Positions 44,184 through 53,095 of a stretch of DNA of 64,000 nt are shown here, piece after piece. The translations under genes were made by a program, and so were the position numbers. The stretch is from Microvirga sp. VF16 (GTDB taxonomy: Bacteria > Pseudomonadota > Alphaproteobacteria > Rhizobiales > Beijerinckiaceae). Numbering within the stretch: position 1 is the stretch's first letter; each line of letters begins with the position of its first letter. The stretch lies in the NCBI RefSeq assembly GCF_016864375.1, contig NZ_CP069356.1, positions 992,001 to 1,056,000 of the forward strand. The letters are read 5' to 3'. Under the pieces are notes generated by a model that was not told the origin of the DNA, made no database searches, and worked only from the letters and a program-made list of their open reading frames with translations.

Positions 44184-44923
44184 TATGCGGCCTCCCGCGT
44201 CGAGAAGGCCGAGACGTCGATAATCTTCGTTGCGACCGCCTCGCGGACCGGAATGTCGTGGAAGATCCCAAGGATGGCTGTTTCGGCGGCGAGTTTCTCC
44301 CGGATCATGCCGACGACGACGTCCCGGTTGGCCTCGTCGAGCGACGCCGTCGGCTCGTCGAGCAGAAGGATCGGGTGATCGATCATGAAGCCACGGGCGA
44401 TGTTCACCCGCTGCTTCTCACCTCCCGAGAACGTCGCCGGAGGAAGATTGAACAGGGCCGATGGCAGGTTCAGGCGCTCGAGCATGGCGGCGGCCCGGTT
44501 CGATGCTACCTTGCGATCCACTCCACGCGCGAGAAGCGGCTCAGCCACGACGTCGAGAGCTGAAACCCGCGGGATCGCCCGCAGGAACTGGCTGACATAG
44601 CCGATATGATCGCGCCGGAGCCCGAGTACGAGGCGGGGATCGCCGGACGCGAGGTCTGCCGTCTCCCCCGTCTTACGATCCCGCACCAGGATCCGGCCGG
44701 TATCGACGGCGTAATTGCCGAAGATCATGCGCAGGATAGAAGACTTGCCGATACCCGACGGTCCGCCCAACACGAGGCATTCGCCGGACGAGACGTCAAA
44801 CGTAACATTGGCCACGATGGGGAGGCGGATGCCGCCGCGAAGATGAATCGTGAAGGATTTGGATACATCCTCGACCGAAAGCAGCGGGATGCCGATCATG
44901 GCAGGTTGATTGTCAGGCACCAT
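44183..44923 (-). CDS. phnL: C-P lyase ABC-type ATPase subunit PhnL
   Basis: PhnL is required for ribosyl triphosphate formation together with PhnGHI. Walker A is LGGPSGIGKSSILRMIFGNY, the signature TFSGGEKQRVNIARGF, Walker B ILLLDEPTASLD. It has no membrane partner and acts in the cytosol on the C-P lyase core. 246 residues; the start is one base past the phnK stop. Confidence 0.95.
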   Translation of the reverse strand: MVPDNQPAMIGIPLLSVEDVSKSFTIHLRGGIRLPIVANVTFDVSSGECLVLGGPSGIGKSSILRMIFGNYAVDTGRILVRDRKTGETADLASGDPRLVLGLRRDHIGYVSQFLRAIPRVSALDVVAEPLLARGVDRKVASNRAAAMLERLNLPSALFNLPPATFSGGEKQRVNIARGFMIDHPILLLDEPTASLDEANRDVVVGMIREKLAAETAILGIFHDIPVREAVATKIIDVSAFSTREAA

Positions 44924-44924
44924 C

Positions 44925-45701
44925 TCAGTTCTCCAGAATCGAGGCGACGAGAAGCTGGGTGTAGGGATGGCGTGGATCGTCCATCACGCGATCGGTCAGC
45001 CCCTGCTCGACGATCCGTCCGCTCTTCATGACGATCATGCGCTGCGACAGGAGCCGGGCGACAGCCAGATCGTGGGTGACGATGATCACCGACAGACTGA
45101 GGTCCGAGACCAGCATTCGCAGCAGGTCAAGAACCCGCGCCTGGACCGATACGTCGAGGCCGCCGGTCGGCTCATCCATGAAGATCAGGCGGGGGTGAGT
45201 GACGAGATTGCGCGCAATCTGCAGACGCTGCCGCATACCGCCCGAGAAGGCCACGGGCATATCGTCGATGCGGGAGGCTGCGATCTCGACGCGCTCCAAC
45301 CAGTCGCTCGCCCGGCTCCGGATCTCGCCGTAGCTGCGGTCGCCGATCGCCATCAGCCGTTCACCGACATTAGCGCCTGCCGATACGCGCATTCGCAATC
45401 CATCCGCCGGGTTCTGGTGAACGAAACCCCAGTCTGTCCTCATGAGGAAGCGCAGCTCGGCCTCGCTCAACTCCGCGAGATCCGGGAACCGCCGGTCGCG
45501 CATTCTGTACCGGATTTCGCCACTGCTCCGCTCCACGCGAGTGGAAATACAGTTGAGCAGGGTCGTTTTGCCGGAGCCGGACTCGCCCACGATCGCGACG
45601 ACCTCGCCCGGCCAGACATCAAAGGAGACATCGGTGCAGCCGATGAAGTTGCCGTAGCGCTTCTCCAGCTTGCGGACGGAAAGGATGGGTTCGCTGTTCA
45701 T
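44925..45701 (-). CDS. phnK: C-P lyase ABC-type ATPase subunit PhnK
   Basis: PhnK binds PhnJ in the C-P lyase core and is needed for lyase function. Walker A is IVGESGSGKTTLLNCISTR, the signature VAFSGGMRQRLQIARNLV, Walker B LIFMDEPTGGLDVSVQA. The start at 45701 (MNSEPILSVRKLEKRYGN) follows GGAGG and overlaps the phnJ stop as ATGA. 258 residues. Confidence 0.95.
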   Translation of the reverse strand: MNSEPILSVRKLEKRYGNFIGCTDVSFDVWPGEVVAIVGESGSGKTTLLNCISTRVERSSGEIRYRMRDRRFPDLAELSEAELRFLMRTDWGFVHQNPADGLRMRVSAGANVGERLMAIGDRSYGEIRSRASDWLERVEIAASRIDDMPVAFSGGMRQRLQIARNLVTHPRLIFMDEPTGGLDVSVQARVLDLLRMLVSDLSLSVIIVTHDLAVARLLSQRMIVMKSGRIVEQGLTDRVMDDPRHPYTQLLVASILEN

Positions 45702-46603
45702 TCCGCGGCCTCCCGATGGTCCTTTGCGGCGCCATGCTGCGGCAGGCCTGTGCCCTGATGCCCGTCGGACCGCCGTGTTTCGCAATGATCAGTGTCCGAG
45801 CAGACAAACATGCGCCCCCCGCGGTCGTCCGTGACGACCTCGTCCATATAGACGTCGTGTGCATCACAGAGAGCACAACGGGAATCGAAGCGCTGGACCG
45901 TAAATGGGTGGTCCTCAAAGTCGAGACTGACCACATCAGTGAAGGGCGGCAGCGCGTAGATCCGCTTTTCGCGGCCGGCGCCAAAGAGCTGCAGCGCCGG
46001 CGATCGGTGCATTTTCGGATTGTCGAATTTGGGGATCGGAGACGGATCCATGACGTAGCGGCCTTCGACCTTCACGGGATAGGCATAGGTCGTGGCAATA
46101 TGGCCGTGCTGCGCAATATCCTCATAGAGTTTGACATGCACTAGGCCATATTCTTCCAGCGCATGCATCACGCGCGTTTCCGTCTCACGAGGCTCGAGGA
46201 AGCGAAGCGGCTCAGGGATCGGCACCTGGTAGACGATGATCTGGCCCTGGGTGAGGGGCGCCTCGGGAATGCGGTGGCGGGTCTGGATGATCGTTGCATC
46301 CGCTGTCCGCGTCGTCGTTGCCACATTCGCAACCTTGGCGAAAAAGGCCCGGATCGACACCGCGTTGGTGGTATCGTCAGCGCCCTGATCGATGACCTTG
46401 AGCACATCATCCGGGCCCAGGATCGATGCGGTGACCTGCACGCCGCCCGTACCCCAGCCATACGGCATCGGCATCTCACGGGAGGCGAACGGTACTTGGT
46501 ACCCGGGAATCGCGATCGCCTTCAGGATCGCCCGCCGGATCATGCGCTTGGTCTGTTCGTCGAGATAGGCGAAGTTATAAGCAGGCAAGGACGGATTTTT
46601 CAT
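45698..46603 (-). CDS. phnJ: alpha-D-ribose 1-methylphosphonate 5-phosphate C-P lyase PhnJ
   Basis: PhnJ is the radical SAM enzyme that cleaves the carbon-phosphorus bond. The atypical cluster motif is present near the C-terminus: CALC, then 21 residues later a third Cys in MFVCSDTDHCETRR, with a further Cys for the thiyl step. N-terminal YNFAYLDEQTKRMIRRAILK and PMPYGWGTGGVQVTASILG are strongly typical. 301 residues; the C-terminal HQGTGLPQHG tail looks variable. Overlaps phnI and phnK by 4 bp each. Confidence 0.97.
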   Translation of the reverse strand: MKNPSLPAYNFAYLDEQTKRMIRRAILKAIAIPGYQVPFASREMPMPYGWGTGGVQVTASILGPDDVLKVIDQGADDTTNAVSIRAFFAKVANVATTTRTADATIIQTRHRIPEAPLTQGQIIVYQVPIPEPLRFLEPRETETRVMHALEEYGLVHVKLYEDIAQHGHIATTYAYPVKVEGRYVMDPSPIPKFDNPKMHRSPALQLFGAGREKRIYALPPFTDVVSLDFEDHPFTVQRFDSRCALCDAHDVYMDEVVTDDRGGRMFVCSDTDHCETRRSDGHQGTGLPQHGAAKDHREAAE

Positions 46604-47700
46604 TCTGCTGCCTCCCTCATGGGTATGTCAGCACTCGCCATTTCGGCCTCCCGGCGTAGCGTTCGCAGCAAATCGAGCTCTGCCTGGAAGTCGACATAAT
46701 GAGGCAGCTTCAGGTGCTCGACGAAGCCGGTGGCCTGCACGTTGTCGCAATGCTCCAGCACGAATTCCTCATCTTGCGCCGGAGCCAGCCGTTGCTCATT
46801 GAACTCGTCAGCTCTCAGCGCGCGGTCGACGAGGCTCATGGCCATCGCCTTGCGCTCGGCTTGGCCGAAGACCAGGCCATAACCACGTGTGAAACGCGGC
46901 GGCGTATCGGCGCTTCCCTTGAATTGCGACACCATCTGGCATTCCGTGACCCGGATCGCGCCGATGCACACAGCAAAGCCGAGCTCCGGCACGTCCACTT
47001 CGACATCAACCGTGCCGATGCGGATCTCACCGACAAAGGGGTGTGTGCGACCGTAGCCACGCTGCGTCGAATAGCCGAGGGCGAGCAGGAAGCCCTCGTC
47101 GCCGCGCGTCAACGCCTGCAGGCGGATGTCGCGTCCGACGGGATAGGCAATCGCTTCACGCGTCAGGTCACCCGGTTCATCATTGCTTGGGACATCAGCC
47201 TCGATCAGCGCTTGGCCATCGAGAAGATCAGTCACGCGCGGGCAGCTCTCATCCGTGGGGCGCTCCCGCTTGACAGGGCCTGCGACAGCTTCGTCACCGG
47301 CCATGGATGGGTCGATCAGGCGGTGCGTGTAGTCGAAGGTCGGGCCTAAGAGCTGGCCGCCCGGGATGTCCTTGAAGGTCGCGGAGACCCGGCGCTCAAG
47401 GTGCATTCTACTCGTGTCGATGGGGCATGCGTTACTGAACCGCGGCAGCGTGGTTCGATAAGCACGCAGAAGAAAGATGGCTTCGATCAGATCGCCACGG
47501 GCCTGGCGCACGGCCATCGCCGCCAACTCGGGATCGTAGAGAGAGCCCTCCGCCATCACGCGATCAACACCGAGGGACAGTTGGTTGACGATTTGCTCGA
47601 CGGAGAGCGCCGGCACATTGCGATCTCCACGCCGGCGGTCGGCCATGAGGCGATGTGCATTGGAGATCGCCGCCTCTCCACCTTTAACCGCGACATACAT
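46600..47700 (-). CDS. phnI: C-P lyase core subunit PhnI
   Basis: PhnI is the nucleosidase/transferase subunit that joins phosphonate to ribose of ATP with PhnG, PhnH and PhnL. It starts MYVAVKGGEAAISNAHRLMA and includes ALGYSTQRGYGRTHPFVGEI, LVDRALRADEFNEQRLAPAQ and HVKLPHYVDF-like HLKLPHYVDFQAEL, all typical. 366 residues, normal length. It follows phnH by 3 bp and overlaps phnJ. Confidence 0.96.
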   Translation of the reverse strand: MYVAVKGGEAAISNAHRLMADRRRGDRNVPALSVEQIVNQLSLGVDRVMAEGSLYDPELAAMAVRQARGDLIEAIFLLRAYRTTLPRFSNACPIDTSRMHLERRVSATFKDIPGGQLLGPTFDYTHRLIDPSMAGDEAVAGPVKRERPTDESCPRVTDLLDGQALIEADVPSNDEPGDLTREAIAYPVGRDIRLQALTRGDEGFLLALGYSTQRGYGRTHPFVGEIRIGTVDVEVDVPELGFAVCIGAIRVTECQMVSQFKGSADTPPRFTRGYGLVFGQAERKAMAMSLVDRALRADEFNEQRLAPAQDEEFVLEHCDNVQATGFVEHLKLPHYVDFQAELDLLRTLRREAEMASADIPMREAAE

Positions 47701-47703
47701 GGC

Positions 47704-48300
47704 TCAAGCCTCCACAAGACGGGTGGTGCGCGGCAGTGCGAGGAGTTCGCTGCCGCAGGTCAACAGCAGGTCGAAGCCCAGCGGATAGCGGGACGTATTG
47801 ATCGCCATCGTCGCGGCGAACCCGTCCGGCAGCCCGCGTGGTGCAATAGTGGCGACAGTTTCAATTCCGGGGCCGCGGATCGTTTGCGGCGTGCCATCGC
47901 GCAGGCTTTCCACCGGCAAAAGCAGTGTCGCAGATCGGTCGGGGTAAGAGAGAGAGCCGGTGGCGAATTTCAGCCAGCCAGCAACCAGGCTGTCCTTGGA
48001 GAGAACCACAAAGCTCGCCGTAGATGGGTTGTTCGCGACAGCCGCACCCGTATGGAATGTCAGCCACGACGCAGCTGCATCTGTGCCATTGTCTTCAAAC
48101 CAAACCGGTGTGTCATAATCGGCGAGCGTTGCCAGGAAGGCCGCCGCTGCAGGCTCCAACGGCGCAGGCGGCTGGACCGCATGGCCCAGATCAACGATGC
48201 GGCCCGGCTGTGCCATCGCATCCATCACCAGCCGGAATGCGGCCTGCGATTGAAAGACGGGAGCCGTGAACCCGCCGTCCAACAGTGTTGTACCAGCCAT
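47704..48300 (-). CDS. phnH: C-P lyase core subunit PhnH
   Basis: This 198-residue protein has the family start (GFTAPVFQSQAAFRLVMDAM, AQPGRIVDL). It ends with PRYPLGFDLLLTCG-like sequence (SRYPLGFDLLLTCGSELLAL). PhnH is a structural subunit at the rim of the PhnGHIJ complex. The start overlaps the phnG stop. Confidence 0.94.
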   Translation of the reverse strand: MAGTTLLDGGFTAPVFQSQAAFRLVMDAMAQPGRIVDLGHAVQPPAPLEPAAAAFLATLADYDTPVWFEDNGTDAAASWLTFHTGAAVANNPSTASFVVLSKDSLVAGWLKFATGSLSYPDRSATLLLPVESLRDGTPQTIRGPGIETVATIAPRGLPDGFAATMAINTSRYPLGFDLLLTCGSELLALPRTTRLVEA

Positions 48301-48752
48301 CAGTCCTCTCCGCGAACCATGGTGAAGAAGTCGACACGTGTGGCTTGCGTCTCTTCGGCCTGCCGTGTCCGCGCGGCCTCTTGTTCCGCCAGCGCTGGCG
48401 CCACGAAATCGGTTTCGATCACTTGGACCCAGTCGGGAATTTGGGAGAGCGCATCGAGATGTGCGACGATCCTTGCCTTCTGCAGGTGGCGACCGAGAAC
48501 AATCGCGTGACCAACCTCACCTGTGGCGAGCTTCACGGTGGCTCGGGTCACCGTGGCCTCGCCGAGATTGAAGACCGCGCCCCCGCCGCCGGCACGCCCT
48601 CGAAGCATGACCATGCCGATTTCGGGACCGCGGATGGGTGTTGCTGCAGGGGCGGAAGGCTCCAGCGTAGCGTATCGCTCGGCGAGGTGGGTCGGATCGC
48701 CACAGGACAGGGCATCCAGCCTCCGCTTTCGGGCTTCATCGTAGGAGTGCAT
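48300..48752 (-). CDS. phnG: C-P lyase core subunit PhnG
   Basis: This first gene of the cluster encodes 150 residues. PhnG features are GPEIGMVMLRGRAGGGGAVF, NLGEATVTRATVKLATGEVG and HAIVLGRHLQKARIVAHLDA. PhnG forms the core hexamer or tetramer interface with PhnI. The promoter lies in the 99-bp gap to divergent phnF. Confidence 0.95.
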   Translation of the reverse strand: MHSYDEARKRRLDALSCGDPTHLAERYATLEPSAPAATPIRGPEIGMVMLRGRAGGGGAVFNLGEATVTRATVKLATGEVGHAIVLGRHLQKARIVAHLDALSQIPDWVQVIETDFVAPALAEQEAARTRQAEETQATRVDFFTMVRGED

Positions 48753-48763
48753 TTAGCTCGTCA

Positions 48764-48784
48764 CTTGTCTATTTGTCTAGACAA
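48764..48784. promoter_or_regulatory. likely PhnF operator
   Basis: A perfect 12-bp palindrome TTGTCTAGACAA lies at 48773-48784 with an extra half-site CTTGTCTA at 48764-48771. It sits 12-32 bp upstream of phnG and about 70 bp from phnF. GntR/HutC regulators such as PhnF bind palindromes with TCTAGA-like cores, so autorepression and repression of phnG-N are plausible. Confidence 0.6.
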
Positions 48785-48851
48785 CCAGTCATGGTCGTTG
48801 TTTACTCCACCGACCGTGACAACCTGATGACGGTTCAAGAAAGGTGGGTCG

Positions 48852-49574
48852 ATGAGCTTGGACGGAGACGGCGTCACACGCTGGCGGCGGGTGGCGGATG
48901 ACATTCGCAGCAATATTGGTGACGGCGCCATTTCTGATGCTCTGCCATCCGAACTTGAGTTGGCAGCGCGGTATGGTGTCAATCGCCACACGGTTCGTCG
49001 TGCCATCGCAGCTTTGACGGCAGATGGAGTGCTTCGCGTGGAGCGTGGGCGCGGCACCTTCGTGAACGATAAGCCGCAGCGTATCGTCTATCCCATCGGC
49101 TCGCGGACACGCTTTTCCGAAAACATGCTGAAGCAATCGCTGGAGCCATCAGGCCGGCTCATCAAATCCGACTATGTCGTGTCGGATTTGGTGATGGCGG
49201 CCTTGCTTGAATGCCGCGTCGGCACACGACTTCACCGTCTTGACAGCCTCTCGGTCGCGAATGGCGTTCCGCTCTCGCGCTCGACATCATACTTTTCGGC
49301 TGAGCGTTTTCCCGGGATCATCGAGGCCTATGCCGAAACCGGTTCCATCACCGAAGCGCTACGGCGCGAAGGAATTGTCGATTATCGCCGCGGGGAGACC
49401 CGCCTGACAGCAGAGCGCGTTTCGGCTAAGGACGCTGAACTATTGAGCTGCGCAGCCGATGCCATTGTTCTGATTAGTAAGGCAATTGATGTGGATCTTG
49501 AAGGGCGGCCGGTGCAGTTTATTAGAACCAAGTTTCTGGCGGACCGGGTGGAACTCGTGATGCTCCAGACCTGA
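48852..49574 (+). CDS. phnF: phosphonate operon regulator PhnF (GntR/HutC family)
   Basis: The 240-residue regulator has an N-terminal winged helix (VADDIRSNIGDGAISDALPS, ELELAARYGVNRHTVRRAIA, VERGRGTFV). A UTRA effector domain follows from about residue 85 (RTRFSENMLKQSLEPSGRL). It is divergent from phnG. The usual role is repression in the absence of phosphonate or under phosphate sufficiency. 49575-49844 shows no gene, only a repeat-like stretch at 49781-49816. Confidence 0.93.
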   Translation: MSLDGDGVTRWRRVADDIRSNIGDGAISDALPSELELAARYGVNRHTVRRAIAALTADGVLRVERGRGTFVNDKPQRIVYPIGSRTRFSENMLKQSLEPSGRLIKSDYVVSDLVMAALLECRVGTRLHRLDSLSVANGVPLSRSTSYFSAERFPGIIEAYAETGSITEALRREGIVDYRRGETRLTAERVSAKDAELLSCAADAIVLISKAIDVDLEGRPVQFIRTKFLADRVELVMLQT

Positions 49575-49844
49575 CACCCAGCAGACTTTGCCGGGGAGCT
49601 TTCGGCTATTTACAACCGAACTAAGGATCATCGACCGAATGTCTGACCAGCCCTTCTACGCGGTAAGGCTGTGGAACCGCACCAAGGTTGTTGTTGATGC
49701 CCAGCAATGGATCAGGCCGATGAGGAAATCATTGCCCACCAGCAACGTCGGCTTTGCCTGTACAACCCGACCATGACGCTACTTCCGAGAAGTGCCAAAA
49801 GGCGTCATTTGCCGGAATTCGGGCTGGGAGCAGATACTTGCTTC

Positions 49845-50657
49845 GGCGTTGTCACGTTAACTGAAGCCGAACGAATTGAGGCAAATCTCGCCGCCTGATT
49901 GGCTCAAGCGGCGACATTGGCCACGGCTCTCCATTCGGCCATGGCGTTGAGGCGATACAGATAGGTAGCAAGAGCAGAGCGGCTGGAGCGGGGTGGGACG
50001 AAGAGATTGCGGACGGCGGAGAAGACGGCCACGAAGCGCTGCAGGCCTCCCGGTGACCGAAAGCCCTGCATCGCCCGCTCTCGCCGGCGCAACGGCAGAT
50101 GCGAATTTTCCGCGCGATTGTTAAGCCCTTTATGGGAGCGATGTTCGGTAGCTGGCATGACTTGGCGTCGAGCGGCAGCGTAGGAGCCGAGCTTATCGGT
50201 GATTATCCGCCGGGGCGGACATCCCTGCTTTTTCAGGAGACGCTTCAATAAACGTTTGGCTGCCTTGGTGTTGCGGCGCGCCTGCACGATCTCATCGAGC
50301 ACGTATCCGTCCTGATCAACGGCTCGCCACAGCCAGTGCCTTTGGCCGGCGATGGTAACAACAACCTCGTCGAGGTGCCAAATGTCGTTGCGATTTGGTG
50401 CTTTGCGCTTAATGCGGCGGGCGTAGTCCGGCCCGAACTTCAAAGCCCAGCGGCGGACCGTCTCGTAGGAGACGGCAATGCTGCGCTCCAATAGCATTTC
50501 CTCAACTAAGCGAAGGCTCAGGGGAAAACGAAAATACAACCAGACCGCATGAGCGATGATCTGAGGTGGGAACCGGTGGCGTTTGTAGCTGACAGGCTTA
50601 ATCATGCCGGTCGATCTACCCGCCTTGCCCTCACGCTTGAGTTAACGTGACATCGCC
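49845..50657 (-). mobile_element. IS6-family element with TGTCACGTTAACT-type ends
   Basis: Left end GGCGTTGTCACGTTAACT (49845-49862) and right end, in reverse complement GGCGATGTCACGTTAACT (from 50657), form 18-bp inverted repeats with one mismatch. The 813-bp element has one transposase gene. Its 8-bp flanks differ (CTTGCTTC and GCCCACCT), so it does not show a target duplication. Confidence 0.82.
49904..50605 (-). CDS. IS6 family transposase
   Basis: This 233-residue transposase starts MIKPVSYKRHRFPPQIIAHA. The DDE residues are in IWHLDEVVVTIAGQRHWLWR (D), RIITDKLGSYAAAR (D) and LNNRAENSHLPLRRRERAMQ (E). It belongs to a different IS6 subgroup from the copy at 36932. The frame is intact. 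Confidence 0.92.
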   Translation of the reverse strand: MIKPVSYKRHRFPPQIIAHAVWLYFRFPLSLRLVEEMLLERSIAVSYETVRRWALKFGPDYARRIKRKAPNRNDIWHLDEVVVTIAGQRHWLWRAVDQDGYVLDEIVQARRNTKAAKRLLKRLLKKQGCPPRRIITDKLGSYAAARRQVMPATEHRSHKGLNNRAENSHLPLRRRERAMQGFRSPGGLQRFVAVFSAVRNLFVPPRSSRSALATYLYRLNAMAEWRAVANVAA

Positions 50658-50677
50658 GCCCACCTTAGTCAGGGAGA

Positions 50678-51694
50678 TCAGTTCGTGCCTCGCTTCTTAG
50701 CGATCTCGGCATTCACCTCGGCAACCAGAGCCTCGCCAACTTCCTTGGAGTACTTGTCGAGAACCGGTTTGATCTTCTCGCGCATGCGGGCAATCTCCTG
50801 AGGCGACACCTCGTTGATCTGCATGCCCTTTTCCTTGAGCAGCGCAATCGCCTTGGCTTCGGCCTCGCGGGAGACCTGGCGCTGGTAGGTCTTGGCCTCG
50901 TCCAGGGACGACTGGATGATCGTCTTCTCCTCGTCCGAGAGCTTGTCCCAGCTCTTCTTGCTCATGATCACCGATTGCGGGTTGTAGATGTGACGGGTCG
51001 TCGAAACGTACTTCTGCACCTCGTACAGCTTGGAGTCGGCGATCACTGTGAACGGGTTTTCATGCCCGTCGATGACCTTCTGTTCCATGGCGGTGTACAC
51101 CTCCGGGAAGGGCATCGCGATCGTGTTGGCTCCCAGTGTATTGAACACGTCGATGAACAGGGGCGATTGGAGCACCCGCAGCTTGAGCCCCTGGAGGTCT
51201 TGCAACTTGGCGATGGGACGCTTGCTGTTGGTGACGTTGCGGAAGCCAAGCTCGAAGTAGCCTAGTCCGACCAGGCCCTTCTCGGGCAGCTTGTCGAACA
51301 GCTTCTTGCCGACAGGGCCATCCGCGACAGCGTCGGCCTCCTGCGGCGTGTTGAACTGGAACGGCAGGTCGAAAACGGCGAATTCCTTCACGACGCCGAC
51401 CAGCAGGCCTGCATTCAACACCATCAGGTCCAGCGTGCCACCCTGAAGGGCCGACACGTTCTGAAGATCTCCTCCAAGCTGACCACTCGGAAACACCCTG
51501 ACCTTGATCTTGCCGCCGCTCTTCTGTTCGACGAGCTCGGCGAACTTTTTCGCGCCCTGACCTTGTGGATGCTCCAGGGAATTCTGCTGCGCCCAGCGGA
51601 GAGTCCGTTCGCTCACCTGTGCGCTCGCCTCGCCTGCGAGCAAGGCAGCGGCTCCGACGAGAGCTGCTGTGAGCAGTGACTTGAGGTGTCTCAT
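50678..51694 (-). CDS. TRAP transporter substrate-binding protein, DctP family
   Basis: The start at 51694 (MRHLKSLLTAALVGAAALLA) follows GGAGG and gives a signal peptide cleaved after ASA. The mature protein has the DctP pattern: LRWAQQNSLEHPQGQGAKKF, FPSGQLGGDLQNVSALQGGT, GLKLRVLQSPLFIDVFNTLG and AMPFPEVYTAMEQKVIDGHE. Periplasmic capture of a carboxylate, probably an aromatic or hydroxy acid given the neighbours. The membrane subunits DctQ and DctM are not found; the gene ends 21 bp from the IS6 element. Confidence 0.9.
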   Translation of the reverse strand: MRHLKSLLTAALVGAAALLAGEASAQVSERTLRWAQQNSLEHPQGQGAKKFAELVEQKSGGKIKVRVFPSGQLGGDLQNVSALQGGTLDLMVLNAGLLVGVVKEFAVFDLPFQFNTPQEADAVADGPVGKKLFDKLPEKGLVGLGYFELGFRNVTNSKRPIAKLQDLQGLKLRVLQSPLFIDVFNTLGANTIAMPFPEVYTAMEQKVIDGHENPFTVIADSKLYEVQKYVSTTRHIYNPQSVIMSKKSWDKLSDEEKTIIQSSLDEAKTYQRQVSREAEAKAIALLKEKGMQINEVSPQEIARMREKIKPVLDKYSKEVGEALVAEVNAEIAKKRGTN

Positions 51695-51776
51695 ATGTGT
51701 TTCCTCCTGGTTAGATACCTCCTCGAAGCGCCATTGTTCTTGTTGCATGCGGCACTCCGAGCATTCGTGATGCGGC

Positions 51777-52268
51777 TCAGCCGCTCCTGATGATCTCAAG
51801 CGCCTGCTCGGAGACCACGATCCCATCCTCATCGGTGTACAGGTGAGCCCCAGGCGTGAAGATCACGCCGCCGAAGGCGACTGGGACATCGACGGCGCCG
51901 ACGCCGGTCTTCGCACAGCGGCGGGGATTGGTGCCGAGCGCCTTGAGACCGATCTGCATCGCCGCTATCGCGGCGGCATCCCGGATAGCTCCATTGACCA
52001 CAATCCCGGCCCAGCCATTCTCGATGGCAAGCCCTGCAATCACATCGCCGACAAGGGCGCGATGCAGCAACCCTCCACCGTCAATCACGAGCACACCGCC
52101 ATGGCCCGGCCGCGACAAGGTTGCACGAACGAGCACGTTGTCCTCACGGCAGGCGACCGTCCGGATGGGCCCATGGAAACGGGTCCGTCCGCCGAAGTCA
52201 CGAAACTGGAGATCACAAGATTGAAGGACGGCTTCATGGGCATCGATGAGGTCGGCGGTTGCGAACAT
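51777..52268 (-). CDS. RraA family protein (4-hydroxy-4-methyl-2-oxoglutarate aldolase-like)
   Basis: This 163-residue protein has the RraA fold pattern: FRDFGGRTRFHGPIRTVACR, GGVLVIDGGGLLHRALVGDV, GWAGIVVNGAIRDAAAIAAM and GLKALGTNPRRCAKTG. The GxxxRD region and LGTNP are typical of HMG/oxaloacetate aldolase-type members as well as the RNase E inhibitor RraA. In this cluster an aldolase or decarboxylase role in the lower pathway is more likely than RNase regulation. GAGGAGAGG precedes the start. Confidence 0.85.
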   Translation of the reverse strand: MFATADLIDAHEAVLQSCDLQFRDFGGRTRFHGPIRTVACREDNVLVRATLSRPGHGGVLVIDGGGLLHRALVGDVIAGLAIENGWAGIVVNGAIRDAAAIAAMQIGLKALGTNPRRCAKTGVGAVDVPVAFGGVIFTPGAHLYTDEDGIVVSEQALEIIRSG

Positions 52269-52278
52269 GGGCCTCTCC

Positions 52279-53082
52279 TCAACGAGCTTTGACCGCAGAG
52301 TGCGGCGAGGACGTGCCTTCGGCTTGGAACTGTCGTGCGAGCTTCTCCGTGCCACGGGCTAGGACGCCCAGGTCTACGCCAACGGCGGTAAAGGTCGTGC
52401 CGATCTCGATGCAACGCTGGGCGAACACGGTGTCTCCCGTCAGAATACCGGCGGGCTTCCCGCAGGCTCGGATCCGCCGCACGGCATCTTCAACGGCGGC
52501 CTTGACGTCAGGGTGCCCCTGGTCCCCGACATGCCCGAGGCTCGCCGCCAAGTCGGCCGGTCCGATAAAGATTCCATCCACGCCGTCGACGGCAGCAATA
52601 GCTTCGAGTTCATCGAGCGCTTGCTGGGTTTCGATCTGGACCAGGAGACAGAGCTCATCGGCGGCTCGGCGGGCATAGCCCTCCACCCGGCCGAAGCGGG
52701 TTGCGCGGGTGAGAGCCGAGACGCCCCGGACACCATCCGGGGCATAACGGATCGCCGCGACTGCGCTGCGTGCCTCCTCAGCCGACTGAACGTATGGGAT
52801 GAGTAGTGTCTGAACCCCTATGTCGAGGTAGCACTTGATCAGCACCGTATCGTTACTCGCCGGCCGAACGATCGGAGAGACGTCGTAGGCCGAAACGGCC
52901 TGAAGCAGGCCTAACACAATCTCGACGTCGCTGGGCGAGTGCTCCGTATCGAACAGGAGCCAGTCGAACCCCGACCCGGCGACGACCTCTGCCGCATAGG
53001 AACTCGACAGGGCGCACCAAAGCCCAATCTGCTGCCGCCCTTCGTTCAACGCCTGCTTGAATCGATTTTCGGGGAGGTGCAT
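52279..53082 (-). CDS. HpcH/HpaI family aldolase
   Basis: This class II pyruvate aldolase has 267 residues. Family motifs are IGLWCALSSSYAAEVVAGSG, FDWLLFDTEHSPSDVEIVLG, a VQIETQQALDELEAI metal-binding Glu region and GIFIGPADLAASLGH. HpaI splits 4-hydroxy-2-oxo-heptanedioate to pyruvate and succinic semialdehyde. The real substrate may differ. ATG 53082 is preferred over an upstream in-frame start that overlaps the hydratase gene. Confidence 0.88.
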   Translation of the reverse strand: MHLPENRFKQALNEGRQQIGLWCALSSSYAAEVVAGSGFDWLLFDTEHSPSDVEIVLGLLQAVSAYDVSPIVRPASNDTVLIKCYLDIGVQTLLIPYVQSAEEARSAVAAIRYAPDGVRGVSALTRATRFGRVEGYARRAADELCLLVQIETQQALDELEAIAAVDGVDGIFIGPADLAASLGHVGDQGHPDVKAAVEDAVRRIRACGKPAGILTGDTVFAQRCIEIGTTFTAVGVDLGVLARGTEKLARQFQAEGTSSPHSAVKAR

Positions 53083-53095
53083 CGGCCCTCTCCTG

